A stretch of DNA of 64,000 nt from Rhyzopertha dominica. Lineage: Eukaryota; Arthropoda; Insecta; Coleoptera; Bostrichidae. Position 1 is the first letter of the stretch. The number at the start of each line of letters is the position of its first letter. The DNA is taken from contig QCXZ01000138.1 in the NCBI GenBank assembly GCA_025024175.1, forward strand, positions 53,291,092-53,355,091, given 5' to 3'. The notes under the pieces were generated by a model. It saw only the letters and a list, made by a program, of their open reading frames with translations. It searched no databases and was not told the DNA's origin. A program made the position numbers and the translations under genes. This document shows, one piece after another, positions 1-12,545 of this stretch.

Positions 1-1300
1 TTCTCTTGCTTATGGGGGGCATTAACGATCTACGTGAGGCAGGAAATTCAACGACCTAGCTGTTTCAAGGCTACGTCACCATTAATTCTGGTTTCCAGCT
101 TGACGGGACGTCCTCTTTAGATGGAGGATTCTTTTTCTGGCTGTGCTTATTACAAACGAGCGATGATTAGTTTTGTGGACCACTAAATTGTGTGGTTTAT
201 TTTTTTCTGCCACTATTATATAAGGTCGATTCTCGTTTCCCCTTTTTCTTCATAAAATCAGTGGAAATCAAATCACTACTTCTGTTGAAGATAAGATCTT
301 CTACGTAAACAATATCTTGTCTAAAAGGTCCAGTATGGTATAGCAACTTGCATTTCCAGTGTTTCTGTGTACATAATATTTTTTTACTCTCCAATTTATG
401 TGATGATGTTTCGTGTCTCTGCAAGGCACTACCTTTTTTAAGACCTGTTCATTCTTTGTAAATTAAAGCGTTCCGAAACAACTGAAAGGACTCAAGATAA
501 TTGCTGATGCAAGCTGAGATAAGAATGCTCGTTTACAGCATGGAGAAAATTTTATGATCTGTTAAAGTGAGGAGCAATAGCCTTCTAAGCATTGAGGCAA
601 ATGTTGAATAATGAAACGTGGGAAATAGCGAGTTTTAAATCTTTCTCTACCGTTTGTTTTTAGAACGCCATTGCCTACAAAACTTACTGTAGCATAAAAT
701 TAAAGTAAGTACAATATACTAGAAGAAAAGCATCATTTATAACAAATATTAATTGTTAAATTAGTAGTATCATAGAACGATTATCAAAGGCAAACGTTAC
801 ATTTATTACCCGATAAAACGAGCTTTATAGCCGTTTACACTAATTGTACAACACAAAACGACGCGATCCCGTTAAATCTAATGGTCGTTAACTTCTTACT
901 TCTGCACAGACATTCGTAATTTTGCAACGCTGCAGCTAACGGTTGAACTCTAATTAACGTGTATGCTAACACGTGCCATATTTCATAGCATAACCCTACA
1001 ACAGCCAGGAAATGCATATGATAAGTATGATATAATGTTATCTTGTGAGATTTATCGCTGGAGGACGGCATAATGCATCTTTCGTGTTTCTTCAGTCGTA
1101 TTGTTGCACCAGCACGAAACGTTCGGATAATTTACTATTGTGTAACACGCGGCTGATTGTGAGAATATTAAAACGCATAGACAAAAATTTGGCGACAATC
1201 AAATGGACAGTAGGGGCCCTCTACTTATTTAAGAGAAATTATTTTGCGTCTACACCAAAATATTTCGGTTTTTAATACCAAGAAATTCTGAATAAATATT
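1..1300. other. AT-rich intergenic DNA, no gene seen
   Basis: I find no coding exon, RNA gene or recognisable repeat here. The short open frames (the longest about 78 codons) overlap on both strands, have no recognisable domains and look like chance. Confidence 0.5.
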
Positions 1301-1590
1301 TTATGATTTTCTTGAGCTTTTTGCAGCTGGAAAGTCTCTTCTAAGTGTCAAACAGTAATAAGCTAGCATATTTGGACTCCACTTGCATTGATACCTCTTC
1401 TTGATATTTGATATATCTTGATGAAAGCGTTCATCGTATACATCACTAACGGTCTCTAGGTTTTCTGGGAAGAAAATCAAGGTAGTGTATTTTTAATGAC
1501 ATATTGCATGCGTGAGCTTTATGTGGCATTAAAAATTATTTAACTAGGTAGTCTTAGAACGCTTTCAAAACATCGAACAAAATCAACTTT
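1301..1590 (-). pseudogene. remnant of multi-copy arthropod FHQDI family
   Basis: Read on the minus strand, the last open stretch contains FFPENL, then DERFHQDIS, then KKRYQCKWSPNML, then YYC, and ends at a stop codon at 1303-1301. Just upstream, in another frame, CNMSLKIHYLD is readable, so the copy carries at least one frameshift; further upstream there are in-frame stops. I recognise this signature (CNMSLKIHFL, FFPENLG, ERFHQDI, RYQG-W, DYCW) from memory as a repetitive, uncharacterised protein family of arthropod genomes, probably carried by a mobile element whose class I cannot name. This copy is broken and not expected to make protein. Confidence 0.55.
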
Positions 1591-2239
1591 TATGATAGGC
1601 TGTACTGAGATCATTTGTAACTGCACCTAGAGCAAAAAAACATTTTGAGAAATAAAAGCTTTGAAGCTGAGATATAACTTGGATGTATTTTATTTATCTG
1701 TTACAGTCGGACAATAAATCTGCAGTGCCGTGGTGTTACATAACTTGCACGTTGGTGGTGAACCACAAAAATGCTAATCCATTTATGAACGAGCATGAGT
1801 TAGTCAAACTAAACCTACGTAGACTAAATGAACACGCCCCAACATTTTCGAGAGGTTACTGCACCTAATTGTATTTTGAATTTAAAATAACTATCTGTCC
1901 TACTTTACGAGATAACCACATAGGCGATCATACAGTTTTTTACAACTAATTGTGGCCTTAAATCGCAATGCCAGTTCAACAAATTACTTAACGTTACTTT
2001 TGAATATGTTGGTCGCATTTGTTCGAAAAACGGATGGCGGATTTCCGCATCTTGCACGGGTGATTTAACATGATTAATAAGCGATATTACTGACGGTTAC
2101 TAGGTGTATAATTTCTTGCAAGGGGCACGGGACTCCTGCCATTCATTATGCTAAGTTCATTACATTTGCATGACTCATTAATATATCAGTTGGGTATCCC
2201 ATTCGCGGCGAGAGGGTAATTTATAATTCTGGAGATAAC
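1591..2239. other. intergenic DNA, nothing recognised
   Basis: No exon-like or repeat-like signal was seen. A 61-codon open frame at 1683-1868 has no recognisable features. Confidence 0.4.
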
Positions 2240-2490
2240 GATTTGTTTGGAAGACTTTTTCAGTACCTGTTCTAAATCTAATGTGCCGTCTGAGCCAATG
2301 AAGGCTCTTAAGGATTTGAATACAGATAAATCCATTGTAGTTACTAGAGCAGATAGAGGTTCAGCCACAGCAAAATACTGTCACCAACAAACGTCGTTTT
2401 ATACAAGCTATATAAATTTGTAGGAATACTAATTATTTTAATAGAGATTGTGGATTAGGTGATATTTGGAAGGTTATTTTGTAGTTATCT
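2240..2490 (+). mobile_element. Penelope-like element remnant, internally deleted
   Basis: On the plus strand the frame KALKDLNTDKSIVVTRADRG (about 2294-2360) matches the conserved block upstream of the reverse transcriptase in Penelope-like elements (alternating hydrophobics followed by ADKG). About 75 bp later NRDCGLGDIWKVIL followed by a stop (2441-2481) resembles the C-terminal end of the larger copy at 24-25 kb, which reads YELGDIWKILF. The whole RT and GIY-YIG region between is missing, so this is a deleted relic of a related lineage. The element class is inferred from motif similarity only. Confidence 0.55.
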
Positions 2491-2639
2491 TTTATCAAAT
2501 AGTTCGTGTATATAGTAGATAGGTAGGTCGTTAGCTTAAAATTTTACCAGGTTAGCATGTTGTTCTATGTCAAGATCATCATGATTAAAGTGTACAAGCT
2601 TTCGTAAATAAAATACGACGAATGTAAGACAAAAGAGAG

Positions 2640-3140
2640 AAGGAACAAAAAAAGCCTTAGAAGATTAAGGATTTATTCCAGACGTAGTATTCAAATACTT
2701 GAACACTGGCGTTAAATTTATTTATTAAAGGGTAAATAATTTTTCCTTGATTGTTCAAAAAAATGTTATGCGATCCTTCCTCTAATGCCTCCGGCATCCC
2801 GCGGTAATCCGCCCTATACCTATTCAAGTTCATGTCCAACGGCGACCGCAGAAACCGCCGTGGAAAGCTCAGCTTTCGGCTTGGGCAACGCGACACCGCT
2901 TCAGGATTTTTGTCGTTTCCATTCCCTGATTCCACAACAATGGCGGCATCGCCTCGGTCTGGTTTGCAGTTTTCAGTATTTGATTACGGCGCTGAAAAGG
3001 CGAACGCGCCGGAGCCGGCACTTCCTGCAGCGCCATTATTGTGTGAAAATCTCGACGGCCGAGGTTGCGTAACACCTACCGGTGATAATTGCTCCGCTGG
3101 TATTAATAACCGGATTGGATTTAAAAAAATGCGTGGATAA
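2640..3140. other. GC-richer island with overlapping open frames
   Basis: Between about 2780 and 3090 base composition turns clearly GC-richer than the surroundings and open frames of 68 to 102 codons occur on both strands at once. None resembles a known family and none is bounded by convincing splice sites. It could be an untranslated exon, a cis-regulatory element or an old processed sequence; I cannot choose. Confidence 0.35.
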
Positions 3141-4870
3141 CGCGTAGGTCAAGGTTGATAAACTGAGGATTTTTTGGTTTGGTCGATTTAGAATGCCACA
3201 TTTTTCTTATTGATTACTTATTGCCGTTATTAGTTGCTATTTGTCGCAAGAGAAGTGACAAAATTTAATTTATTCCACGTAAGTCTCCGCCTGATGCAAA
3301 TCCGCATCTATTACAGATCAGGGTTTTCCTGGCCTAACTACCTAATTGCTCTTTCAGATTCTCTAGTTGTTGCTCCATTTTATGTTGGATATTCGCACAT
3401 TATACATTTATTATATTAGTTATAGTCACANTTCTTATTGTATCTTGAAGACTATCTTACGTAGTATTGCTTTTTTAGCCTCACATCCCCATGTGTGTTA
3501 TTTTTTCATCAGAATTCGCTTGAGCCAGTCGTTTAGTTCTGAGAAAACAGTCCTATTATCCTATTCATTTTTATCTTTGCTGTAAAAGCAATTACTTTCT
3601 TTTATATTTTTGATATATTTGATGTCATGTTCTATTACAGTAAGATGAGCAATGCAATGAGAATATGTGTTTAAGGGGTTTTCTTCCCATATGCAATATA
3701 CATAGCTTGAATAGTTTCAGAATAACTTTTTAGCCATGTAACCGATTATAAATGCTTCAATAAAAATCCATATGTAGATATCGTTTTCCAGTGCAATAAG
3801 AATCATTTTCGTTTGTTTCCTACTGGTCATTCTTGCTTTACTGGCTTTACGTTTATAGATGCTGAATATCTCTAAAGAAGTAATTTTTCACACTTATTAT
3901 TTTTCCAAATCACAGAGATAGATGGATATACCATCCTATGAGAACCATTATGGATATATAATTGTTTTAGCAGGTTAACACGTGGTCTTGTGGTCAGTAT
4001 GATTGTCTTCAATTATTCACACCGTTGATTGGTTTTTCTTAAACTGGTGATCGTTGGATTTTCAGCGCACGATTATAGACGGTTTGTTACATTAGAGGTT
4101 TCACTACTGCTACAATGAACTTACTTTTAACGACTAAATTAGACCACTGAATGGACTTCAAAATATCTTAGGGAGTAGCTGTTTGCTTTTTTATATAAAA
4201 ATGGTCCATTTTGGGAACAAGTCTGCAAGATGTTGCATTCTTTTTTAGAAATTCTTGTAACAAAACATCAATTAAAAATTAACTGTGTTCATCTTTAAAC
4301 CTTCCATTAAAATCCAATAACGTAAAAGTTATAAAAAACACTTCTTAATTACTCTCATAGATAGCAGTTACAATTTGTATTACTGGTGAATGAACTGAAA
4401 CATATTCGTGACCCTAGATAGTTGCTTGGCAATATAACGTCCTTGTAATGAATAAACTACTGATAAAAATATTCAATTATTATCAAGCATCCACGATGGC
4501 TACTTCAGATACAGGAATTCCCTCTTGGGGTTATAGGTCATCGCCAAGGCGGGTGCACGGCAGACAGCGTAATGGATGTCGCGTTTCGTATTGCTCACGA
4601 GGTTCATTGAACGTCTTCAAAGGCTGATTACATCGGTGCATGCAAATGTTGCTCGTTTGCATGGAACAGGCGTCGAAAATGGAATAGACAGGAAGCGAGA
4701 ACCATTTTAGTTGCATCAAATTTAAAACAGGGTACACGAGCGATTTAATATCTGTTAAAATTTCTGTCGCTTGAATACTAGGGCTTTTACTAGATTCAAG
4801 GATACCTACTGTTTATGTTGCAGGTCTATGATCATTTTAAATAGAGTGTTGAAGGTTCTAGAATGTTCTA
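3141..4870. other. AT-rich intergenic DNA, nothing recognised
   Basis: I see nothing supportable here. A GC-richer patch at about 4510-4745 has a 68-codon minus-strand frame without family resemblance. It lies just 3' of the LINE endonuclease remnant at 4.9-5.06 kb on that strand, so it could be more of that element. Confidence 0.35.
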
Positions 4871-4879
4871 TGACCCCGA

Positions 4880-5060
4880 AACGCCTATTTGCGAGATCTC
4901 CATGATGGTCAGGCCATTATGGAAAATTCCTTTGCCCCTGCGATGATTTTCCAGAATGTCGGCAATGTGTCACATTTCATTTTCATATTTCGTTCCTAAC
5001 CTACTGTTGAAGTCTCCAGCCAGAATTGTACCTCTTTTAATATTTTCTGTCAATGTTAGA
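4880..5060 (-). mobile_element. LINE endonuclease remnant
   Basis: The minus strand reads GTILAGDFNSRLGTKYENEM, a stop, then HIADILENHRRGKG. The GDFN motif with a preceding hydrophobic strand is the conserved catalytic block of the apurinic-like endonuclease of non-LTR retrotransposons. At least one in-frame stop is present and no reverse transcriptase block is recognisable downstream, so it is a decayed fragment. The clade cannot be assigned. Confidence 0.6.
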
Positions 5061-8000
5061 TTCTTCATATGTATCTTTTTTCATTATTCAATGCATGTAC
5101 TGTGTTTATATTTGTGTGTTCTTTGGTCCTCAAATTTAGCTCTATTGGAGTACCATTTCTATTATCGTTTTACAGTTGATTAATTTGTGTTTCAATATCT
5201 TTTTTATTTCCTATGCCTCCTACTCCTACCCTGTGTCTCTCTTTCAAGTTGTCGTTTCTTGCTGTTAGTGCTAGCAGTTCTTGACTTTTTGATCTGACGG
5301 AATGTCACTATAGCTTGATTTCCACACACTATCTTCTTCATACTGGTGTTCATATTTTCGTAACTAAATTGAAACTCACTAGTCTTCCAATTCTTACTAA
5401 ATGGAATTTAGCGATTAAACACTAGCTTTCATGCTAATTATAACCGTTGTATCGTAGGTATTTTAATGTGCTTTAATCACCGCATCAACTTAATCTTACC
5501 AATAAAGGAAAATGTGCTTTCTCGATTTTTTCCGCGATTATCTCTGCGTGTGGCTTTTTAATTCCTGGGTGAAATTTTACTGATTTGCTTACATGCGAAC
5601 AATGGGACATCTGACGATAATTTCGAAGGCGTTAAAGAAATTTTCTCCTTTTTTATTGGTTTGCTGTGTGGGTCTGTCAATTAGGTGTCTAAAGATTATG
5701 GCGATAAAGCGTTTACAGTTGTAATTACGCATGATGTTATCGCTCTATTGGCCTAGAAATACAACTATACTACCACCTATTTTATTACGACTGTCCTGTA
5801 AATGCACCTGATTCATGATTGGAAGCAGAAAGCCATGAAGGACATCAAAAAAGCGTTACAATGCAACGCTTTTAATGCTTTTGTTTCTTATGCTTTCGTC
5901 AGGCCTTGAACTTGCCCAGAAGTAAATACGGTACAGATGAATCATCCTGACGTGAAATTAGAAAGTATTTTATGGTGTAATTTATGCTTCATTGCTGTTT
6001 GAAATTGGGAGAACCAATTATCAAATTGCTCTAATTAGGATATTTTATTGCCACATCAAGCTAAATTAATGAAACGTATCATTAACAAAGCGCTTTTTGT
6101 GCTGTTTTACTATGGGAGAAAAGATAGGAAAAAGGAACCGTATTCCACCCAAAGCAATGAAACTGACAACGCTGTTTCTCAGCATCCTTTAGTTCTTGAA
6201 AATAAACAAATTTTCCGCGACGACCAACTTTATTCAGCACATGTCGTTGTTTCATTAACTGTTTATCCGCGTCCTTGATATCTGACAAAACACTCGATTC
6301 CGTGAGAACACGTCGTGGCGGGTGAATTTCATCGCACGATCGGATTTCTAATCGACATAATCGCACCCGATCACTCGCGAAATCCAAAAGANCTACCGCC
6401 GCCGATCGAAAGTGAACGCATTCCACAGCGGCATGCAAACTGCGACAATTAAGCGGCAATTAAGGGGGCGGTGCGAAAGAAAAGACANCCGGTTTCCACT
6501 CCTAGTTTTATTGTAATTGTGTCGAAGGTAGGAAAGGGGTTCCAGAAAGGAGTCCCTAAATATAGGGAAATGCCTGATCATTCACGATCCGAAATGTGGA
6601 TGAATTTTTTGATCCACACATAGCTCTGGGCTTTATGGATGATGGTATCATATCAAACCCGAAAATTTGCAGATGACTTCACGTTGTGCGATGTGGTTCC
6701 TTTTTTTGTACTAATTTTCTCCCTTTGTGTGAAGCAAATGACAATGTTTTCCCATGTACTTATCTAATCTTGAGCTTTACACCTCTTTTTTTCTTCGGAC
6801 GACAACTGTCTTTTTCTCAAATTACTCGAATTATGTTTGCTTCTTTTGATAACACAAATATACTTTCATTTCTGTAGGTTTTTGAGTTTTGATTTTCTTC
6901 ATTTGTATTGTATGATGAATCAGTTATAGGATGATATTTTTTCTTTTCCATGTAACTGTTTCAAAAAAGTTTCTTACTACTTCTCCTATACTAGTTAGGG
7001 ATTCATTACATGCATAAATGCTTTTAATATTTCGTTGACATCTGTTATTTTTACAACAGGTTTACTAAAAGTACTTTAATGACCTGCATCATGAGCTACT
7101 AGGCTTCGTTCCGACTTTTTTCATTTTCCAATGCAGTGAATAACCTTAGCAATTCTTAAAAAGCTAAAGCGCAGATTTTAGAAGTTTTTAGTAGTTCCTA
7201 TAAAGTTTCAGGAATAGAACTGTTGCACTGTGGTATTTTAGGTAGTTTCAGGCATTAAAAATAGGTATAAAGATAAAATATGTTGTTTTTTAACGCATCT
7301 AGAACGCAACACTAAACCATCATTAATGTCGATTTTGTAATGCCAGTTGCAAAATGAAGTTGCACGAACGTTTTAGTTATTTATAGTATTCGATCGTGCG
7401 AAGATGATTTATATATATAGAATACTGAACAACAATTATAGACTACTGTTCATGTTACGTAAGTCTGATCATTTATTATACATGATCGATTGATTAAACA
7501 TGCCAAATCGAAGGACGTAACACAAAAGTACTTTCGCTTTGGAGAGTGATGGTTTTTTTAAGTGAATTTAGATACTAAAAGTTTACTATTCTTGCAATAT
7601 TTATTATGAAAAAGTGATGTAGTGGAAAATTATTAATAACAGATACCTTCAATATTATATCAATCAAAAAAGTATTTCAATACGTATCTAATAGCCCAAA
7701 CTCGACTAGAAACGGAAATTTGTGACATCTTTATTATACTTAAGAAAAAATAGTCGTACTTAATGCTTCGACAAGCCACGTTCTTACCCTGTATAATCTA
7801 GACGGTCAAGTTTGATTTTGCCGTTGCATTTCTTACGGAGTACTGAAAATTACTGTACCTTCTAAAGTATTTCAAGATAATTTCAGTACCTAAGTACAAG
7901 AAATTAACGCAGCTTTACTTAATTTAACATCTTTTGATGATATCGCAGTATCTCCTTTCTCTTATAATATGAACGTCTTGTTTTTTTTTACATTAACAAC

Positions 8001-9360
8001 AGAATGTGCAGTACTTGTAGCACGATTTCCTTTCTAGTGCGTGAGCAAGTGCAATATGCAACGGAAAATTTTGTTTCCTGTGAGAGCAAAAATTAAGGAC
8101 AATACCCGCTACTGAAATGTGACATCTTTAATTGGCTGTGTGGACAGTAGTTCCTATTATTTGTGTCACAACTGATACCAAGCTTGCGAAGTTTTCCCAA
8201 GCATTCATTGTGGGATTACAGATAAGTGGATTAATTTAAAATCGAGCGTTGAGATATTTTATCAGAACGATTTAATTAGAAATAACGTAACGGTTGCTTA
8301 ATTGGAGTAACAAATAACAACGCTGTATTTGTCCTGAACATATTTATTACTTTTTGATGTAATATTGAGTGTAGACATTTGATTATTAGTAGATGTCATC
8401 TATAGCTTTTGATGAATAGCAGATGCTTTGATAGGTACAGAACAAGGTCCCTGATCAGCTGATTTTGACATTCATGGGCACTCTGACGGCCTTGATTTTA
8501 GTTTAGGGAAACCCATACATGCTAGTCTGCTAGCTGTGGGCTACATCATGACCCTCTGTAATTAATTAATTGCACCCAAAGCATGAGTCATACTCCGGAC
8601 AAGTATAATGTGTTAGGTTAACCTCGGTTTGCAAGAAGCCGCGCAGAATCGCGTTGGGAAAATCAATAGTTGGAAGGATCAGTGTTTTCACAACAGATTC
8701 TCATCAAAAATGATACAAAAAAGATGTAAACAGATCCGATGGATATTGATTACGGATGGTTTAGATAAATACGAGAAATACTTTTGGAACAAAGTACGAA
8801 AATATGTTTTTGCACCTGGTAACGACCAAAGAAGCTTTCCAGAAACAAAGTCTTGCATCGGCAAGCTGTCAGACCGCAAGATTTCACTTTCCAACGCGGA
8901 ATTCGCGTCGCCCCATCTACCTACATCACTATAGCTTATCTCCAAGAGACCTACCGTCCAGCATGCACCTGGTGTTGTCGTCCTCGACGAAGTCGTATAA
9001 TCCCTTGTACACACTCATTTTCACCGCCTTTTCCACCGGAAAACGGGCGATTTTTCGGCGCAATGGCCGCGTAAGTCGCGTGATCACGCCTCGCAACGCG
9101 GGTTTACATCGGCCAGCTGATTGTCGCAATGTGGGGCCGGCTGTTTGGATAATTACGCGAGTTTCAAGGTTCGAACCGACGGAGGANAGGAGCAGGCGCG
9201 ACGGCGTATCGATCCGACGCGACGCCGCGCGTCGGTCGCGGAAGGCGGCGACGCCTGTCATCTGGGGGAAGCAGCTCGAAGTTCGGTGGTACAAAAGATT
9301 CTTTATGATGAAGTACGCAATATTGATTGATTGATTTTTTTATAAACCCTTTCTTTATTA
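5061..9360. other. intergenic DNA with two GC-richer islands
   Basis: Mostly AT-rich with no recognised gene. Two GC-richer islands stand out, at about 6200-6480 and 8640-9290, the latter containing CpG-rich runs. Both have simultaneous open frames of 100 to 176 codons on opposite strands, which argues for base composition rather than coding. A TTACCCTGTATA motif at 7784-7795 belongs to the repeat-end family described in the findings. Confidence 0.4.
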
Positions 9361-9364
9361 TAAA

Positions 9365-10010
9365 TCTTAGGTGATTTCAATACTTCCACATTTATTTATT
9401 ATCCCAATATTAGGTTTGCTCGTGTTCTTTCTACACTTAACGACATACTAAATGTTAGTCAGCTTGATACCATTCTTAACAACTATAATTCCATTCGAGG
9501 TATTGTTTTTTGGAACTTCATGTGTCTCCTGAGCAGGTCAATGTCTTTTTCTTTTGGAGGATAATTTTCATCGAGCTTTTACCACAAAATGAAACCTTAA
9601 CCAATTTTCTACTATGCAATTCTGATGCATTTAATTTCAAAAAAGCGAATTTTGTTCTACTATATGAATCTCTCTTTTCTATTGACTAGCTATTTTGATT
9701 TAAACTATAGTGCGTGTTCTCTATTTTACAATACACTCAATAACACTTTTGCATGTCCCTAAATATTCTTTAAAACAGAACTGCAAATATCACCACCCTC
9801 TATGATTCAGTTGTGACATCATTAACTGTCTTTGTAAGAAGAATTCTTAGTACAAAAGAGACCGTTTTCTTAATCTTTATAAACACTATCGTTCTCGTTC
9901 AAAATCGTTAATATCATCCTCCTACAAAGTATATATTCGTGAGACTGAAGCTAGTTTATTTGCTGATGACCTTAAACTTTATAATGTAATTCAAACTTGT
10001 GAAGATTGTC
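9365..10010 (+). mobile_element. LINE remnant (endonuclease and RT pieces)
   Basis: On the plus strand ILGDFNTSTFIYYPN, continuing to LNDILNVSQLDTILNNYNS (about 9365-9500), matches the GDFN block and following region of jockey/CR1-type endonucleases. About 450 bp further on, EASLFADDLKLYNVIQTC (about 9951-10004) matches the reverse transcriptase catalytic box (F/Y-A-D-D). The sequence between is too short and broken to hold a normal RT, so the element is deleted and frameshifted. Confidence 0.6.
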
Positions 10011-12320
10011 AAGATTCCCAAGTATGCAACAGTCACTATCACGATACAGAAATACTTTATAGAATAAACCAATCGCCAAAGAAACTCGTTTTCTAAGTGA
10101 CAGACAACAAGGTAAACATTCCTTGTACACTTCAGATTGGAAAAGAGTACCATTTATGTTTATTTTCAATCGCTCTTTAAGACTATAAGGTCAGATTATA
10201 GAAATTGAATTATTCAGCTTGGAATAAATTCAATAAAGATAATTATAACTTTTAAATCTTTTTGATACCAAAATGTTTTTTTCACAAACTAATGTCGCTT
10301 AAACGTTGCAGTTTGTTGTAATTTATACATCACAGTTATATTAAAGCCCATTTCTACGCATCGTACTAAATGTGATCCTAACATTGACTTGCATGAGACC
10401 AAGATTACTATTAGAATTTCTAATGTTAATCTCCACTATAGGTAATCCTTCCTGGACAGCATGTATACACGTAGAAGAATTTTAATGAAAGCACTGCAGT
10501 TTTCCACACAGTTAATGATAGGAAAGTGTCAGGCACCGATATAATGAATAGAAAAAACATGTTTTTAATTCACGTCTCTGGAAATTTAATTGATATATTG
10601 AAGTGAAAAAAGTGAAATCTCCGGACGTGACCGTTAGGGTTTAGACACAAATAGCCAGCTTCTCTTCTGTTTACAGTGTCATTGCATTTATGTATATTCA
10701 ATTCTAGATAAATCTTGGCTCATACTAATTTATAATATAAGATATGAGACCTATATTAATAACCGATATTTCCAAGAATGGAGATTTAATTCAATTAATT
10801 CAATTAATAGGGTAGATTTTTAACGGGAGAGATCAATTTTTATTTACAAGTGTATTTGTGTACTTCAAAAATCACCCTCTGTATATCGCAAATATATTAC
10901 TATAAAGTACTGCAACCAATATTTCAGCAACTCACTTTCCATTTGCATCTTCTTGTTTATTGCAACACAAAACCGCAACCCGAAAAAAGAACTATTTTGA
11001 CGTCGAATGCCAGCAACCGATCACGAACTCGCACAGTCGTGACCGAGTCGGATTTAATATTTAATGTGCCATCCCACGAATTAAGAATTTTGCATTTCTT
11101 TGTGTGGGAAAGGACATTTCTTCAAACTGCGATTGTAAACACGCATCCGTCGAAGGTGCTGTCAAACATTACATAAACGTCTTCGTAAATTATCCTCCAT
11201 GTAAATAACTCTCTCGTTATTTGTTTGCGGAAGCGTCAGACTGTTTGCCGAGGAACAGGCGAGCTCGTTTTAAAACGGTGTCTTGTTTGAAAAGTAATTA
11301 AATGTTTTGAACCAGCTGTGTCTCTCTTCTATACGTATATATTTAAACAAGATGTATTGCAGAGAGACATGTTTATAAGAATGGCGCAATACCAAATATG
11401 TTTTTTTTGGTTAAAGAAGTAAAGTGTATCCAAGCGGACGTGCCCTGCTGTGAAGGGACACTTATAATTGTTCAAGTGCGTTACGAAAGTTGAAGGAATG
11501 ACGGTGGAACTAAAATTTATGTGTATGGCGTGATTTTTGTAAGCTTGAATGCTATTGGAGGGATGACTGAAAAAACGTTATTGGAAGTTTGAATGTAATT
11601 GGTTGGATGAGATGGAGTGGGTGGTTAATTAAGTAAGATTAGATTTTAGAAGACGAAAAACGAGGAGAACGTTGTTAGAGTCAAGAGAAAAAGGTTGTTT
11701 GTAATTCTTGTGGATCTTTGTACATAACTTGTAATATACAATTATTAGTTGCGCCCGTGTGTTATTGGAATCATCCTGACAATTGTTAGATTATAACATT
11801 AGGAACGTATTAAGCATTATTCGTTTGTGTGAATACAAATGATATTATAGGTACAAAGTTACAGAAAATGAAAGTTTGGAGCTATTTTCGCCAGCAATGC
11901 TTTGGTATATAAAACTCCTATTCAAGACATTATTGTAATTTATAATAGTTTTTTCTAATAAAATTTAGATGCATTGATTATAATAGCTAAGTTGCCAAAT
12001 TTTAGAAGTGATAGCCACCTACTCCATAAATTCTAATCATGACATGTAGGTAATTGATTAAAAATAAATTGTTTACTTATAATTGTTAACATTACATTTA
12101 CGTATGAATATAGTCTTAGGGGTGCCTTTTTATCCCTTACAAGGGTAGTGGACAATCAATAAATTGCTTACTAAGTTACTTCCCGATAGCAAAAAATATC
12201 TATTTAAAATTAATTTCTGTCATTTTTGTAGGTATTAGAAAAAAAGTAAAACTACTATTTTGGCTTTTTTTAAAGATTACGTATCACATGTTCAATGATA
12301 TACCTTATTTATTTTATCCT
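10011..12320. other. AT-rich intergenic DNA, nothing firm
   Basis: No gene recognised. A 108-codon plus-strand frame at 10,850-11,176 has no recognisable domain. The stretch 11,400-11,820 is purine-rich and ends in sequence that reminds me of an LTR tail, but I found no partner repeat, so no element is called. Confidence 0.35.
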
Positions 12321-12324
12321 GATA

Positions 12325-12545
12325 ATGCATCTACAACAATTTTGTTTAGAGACTTTAATGCACGTGTAGGAAAAAAACTCAAATATCTCTAGACATTACA
12401 AAACAAAATATATATATGTATCGGTGTTTTTAAATTAATTGAATTTAAGTACTTCTAACAGAAATTGTGCAACATGACGCCTTTGTCTGGATGTAATAAG
12501 TTGTGCAGAAAGTTTAAGTTAACTAACACTAATATTTGTTTTGGG
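12325..12545 (+). mobile_element. LINE endonuclease remnant, copy A
   Basis: The plus strand reads TTILFRDFNARVGKKLKYL followed by a stop, which matches the LLGDFNARVGK block of LINE endonucleases (G replaced by R). The downstream DNA to about 12,520, including a stretch reading like TGTCTGGATGTAATAAG, is also recognisably similar to the sequence after 28,070, so this and the 27.9 kb copy derive from the same element. Confidence 0.6.

Noticed and set aside
6082..6459. 125-codon minus-strand open frame
   Set aside because: It contains an N, has no recognisable domain, and follows a GC-rich island; I treat it as chance.
6655..6710. FADDFTLC reading, resembling an RT catalytic box
   Set aside because: No other reverse transcriptase block lies up- or downstream in any frame, so a chance four-residue match is more likely.
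9160..9185. GGTTCGAACC, resembling a tRNA B box
   Set aside because: No A box or acceptor stem can be placed at the right distances; no tRNA gene is supported.
8804..9334. 176-codon plus-strand open frame
   Set aside because: Overlapping minus-strand frames of 108 and 121 codons cover the same bases, the composition is GC-rich, and no motif or splice signal supports coding.
11400..11820. possible solo LTR
   Set aside because: The look of an LTR tail is not supported by a second copy, defined TG...CA ends or a target-site duplication.
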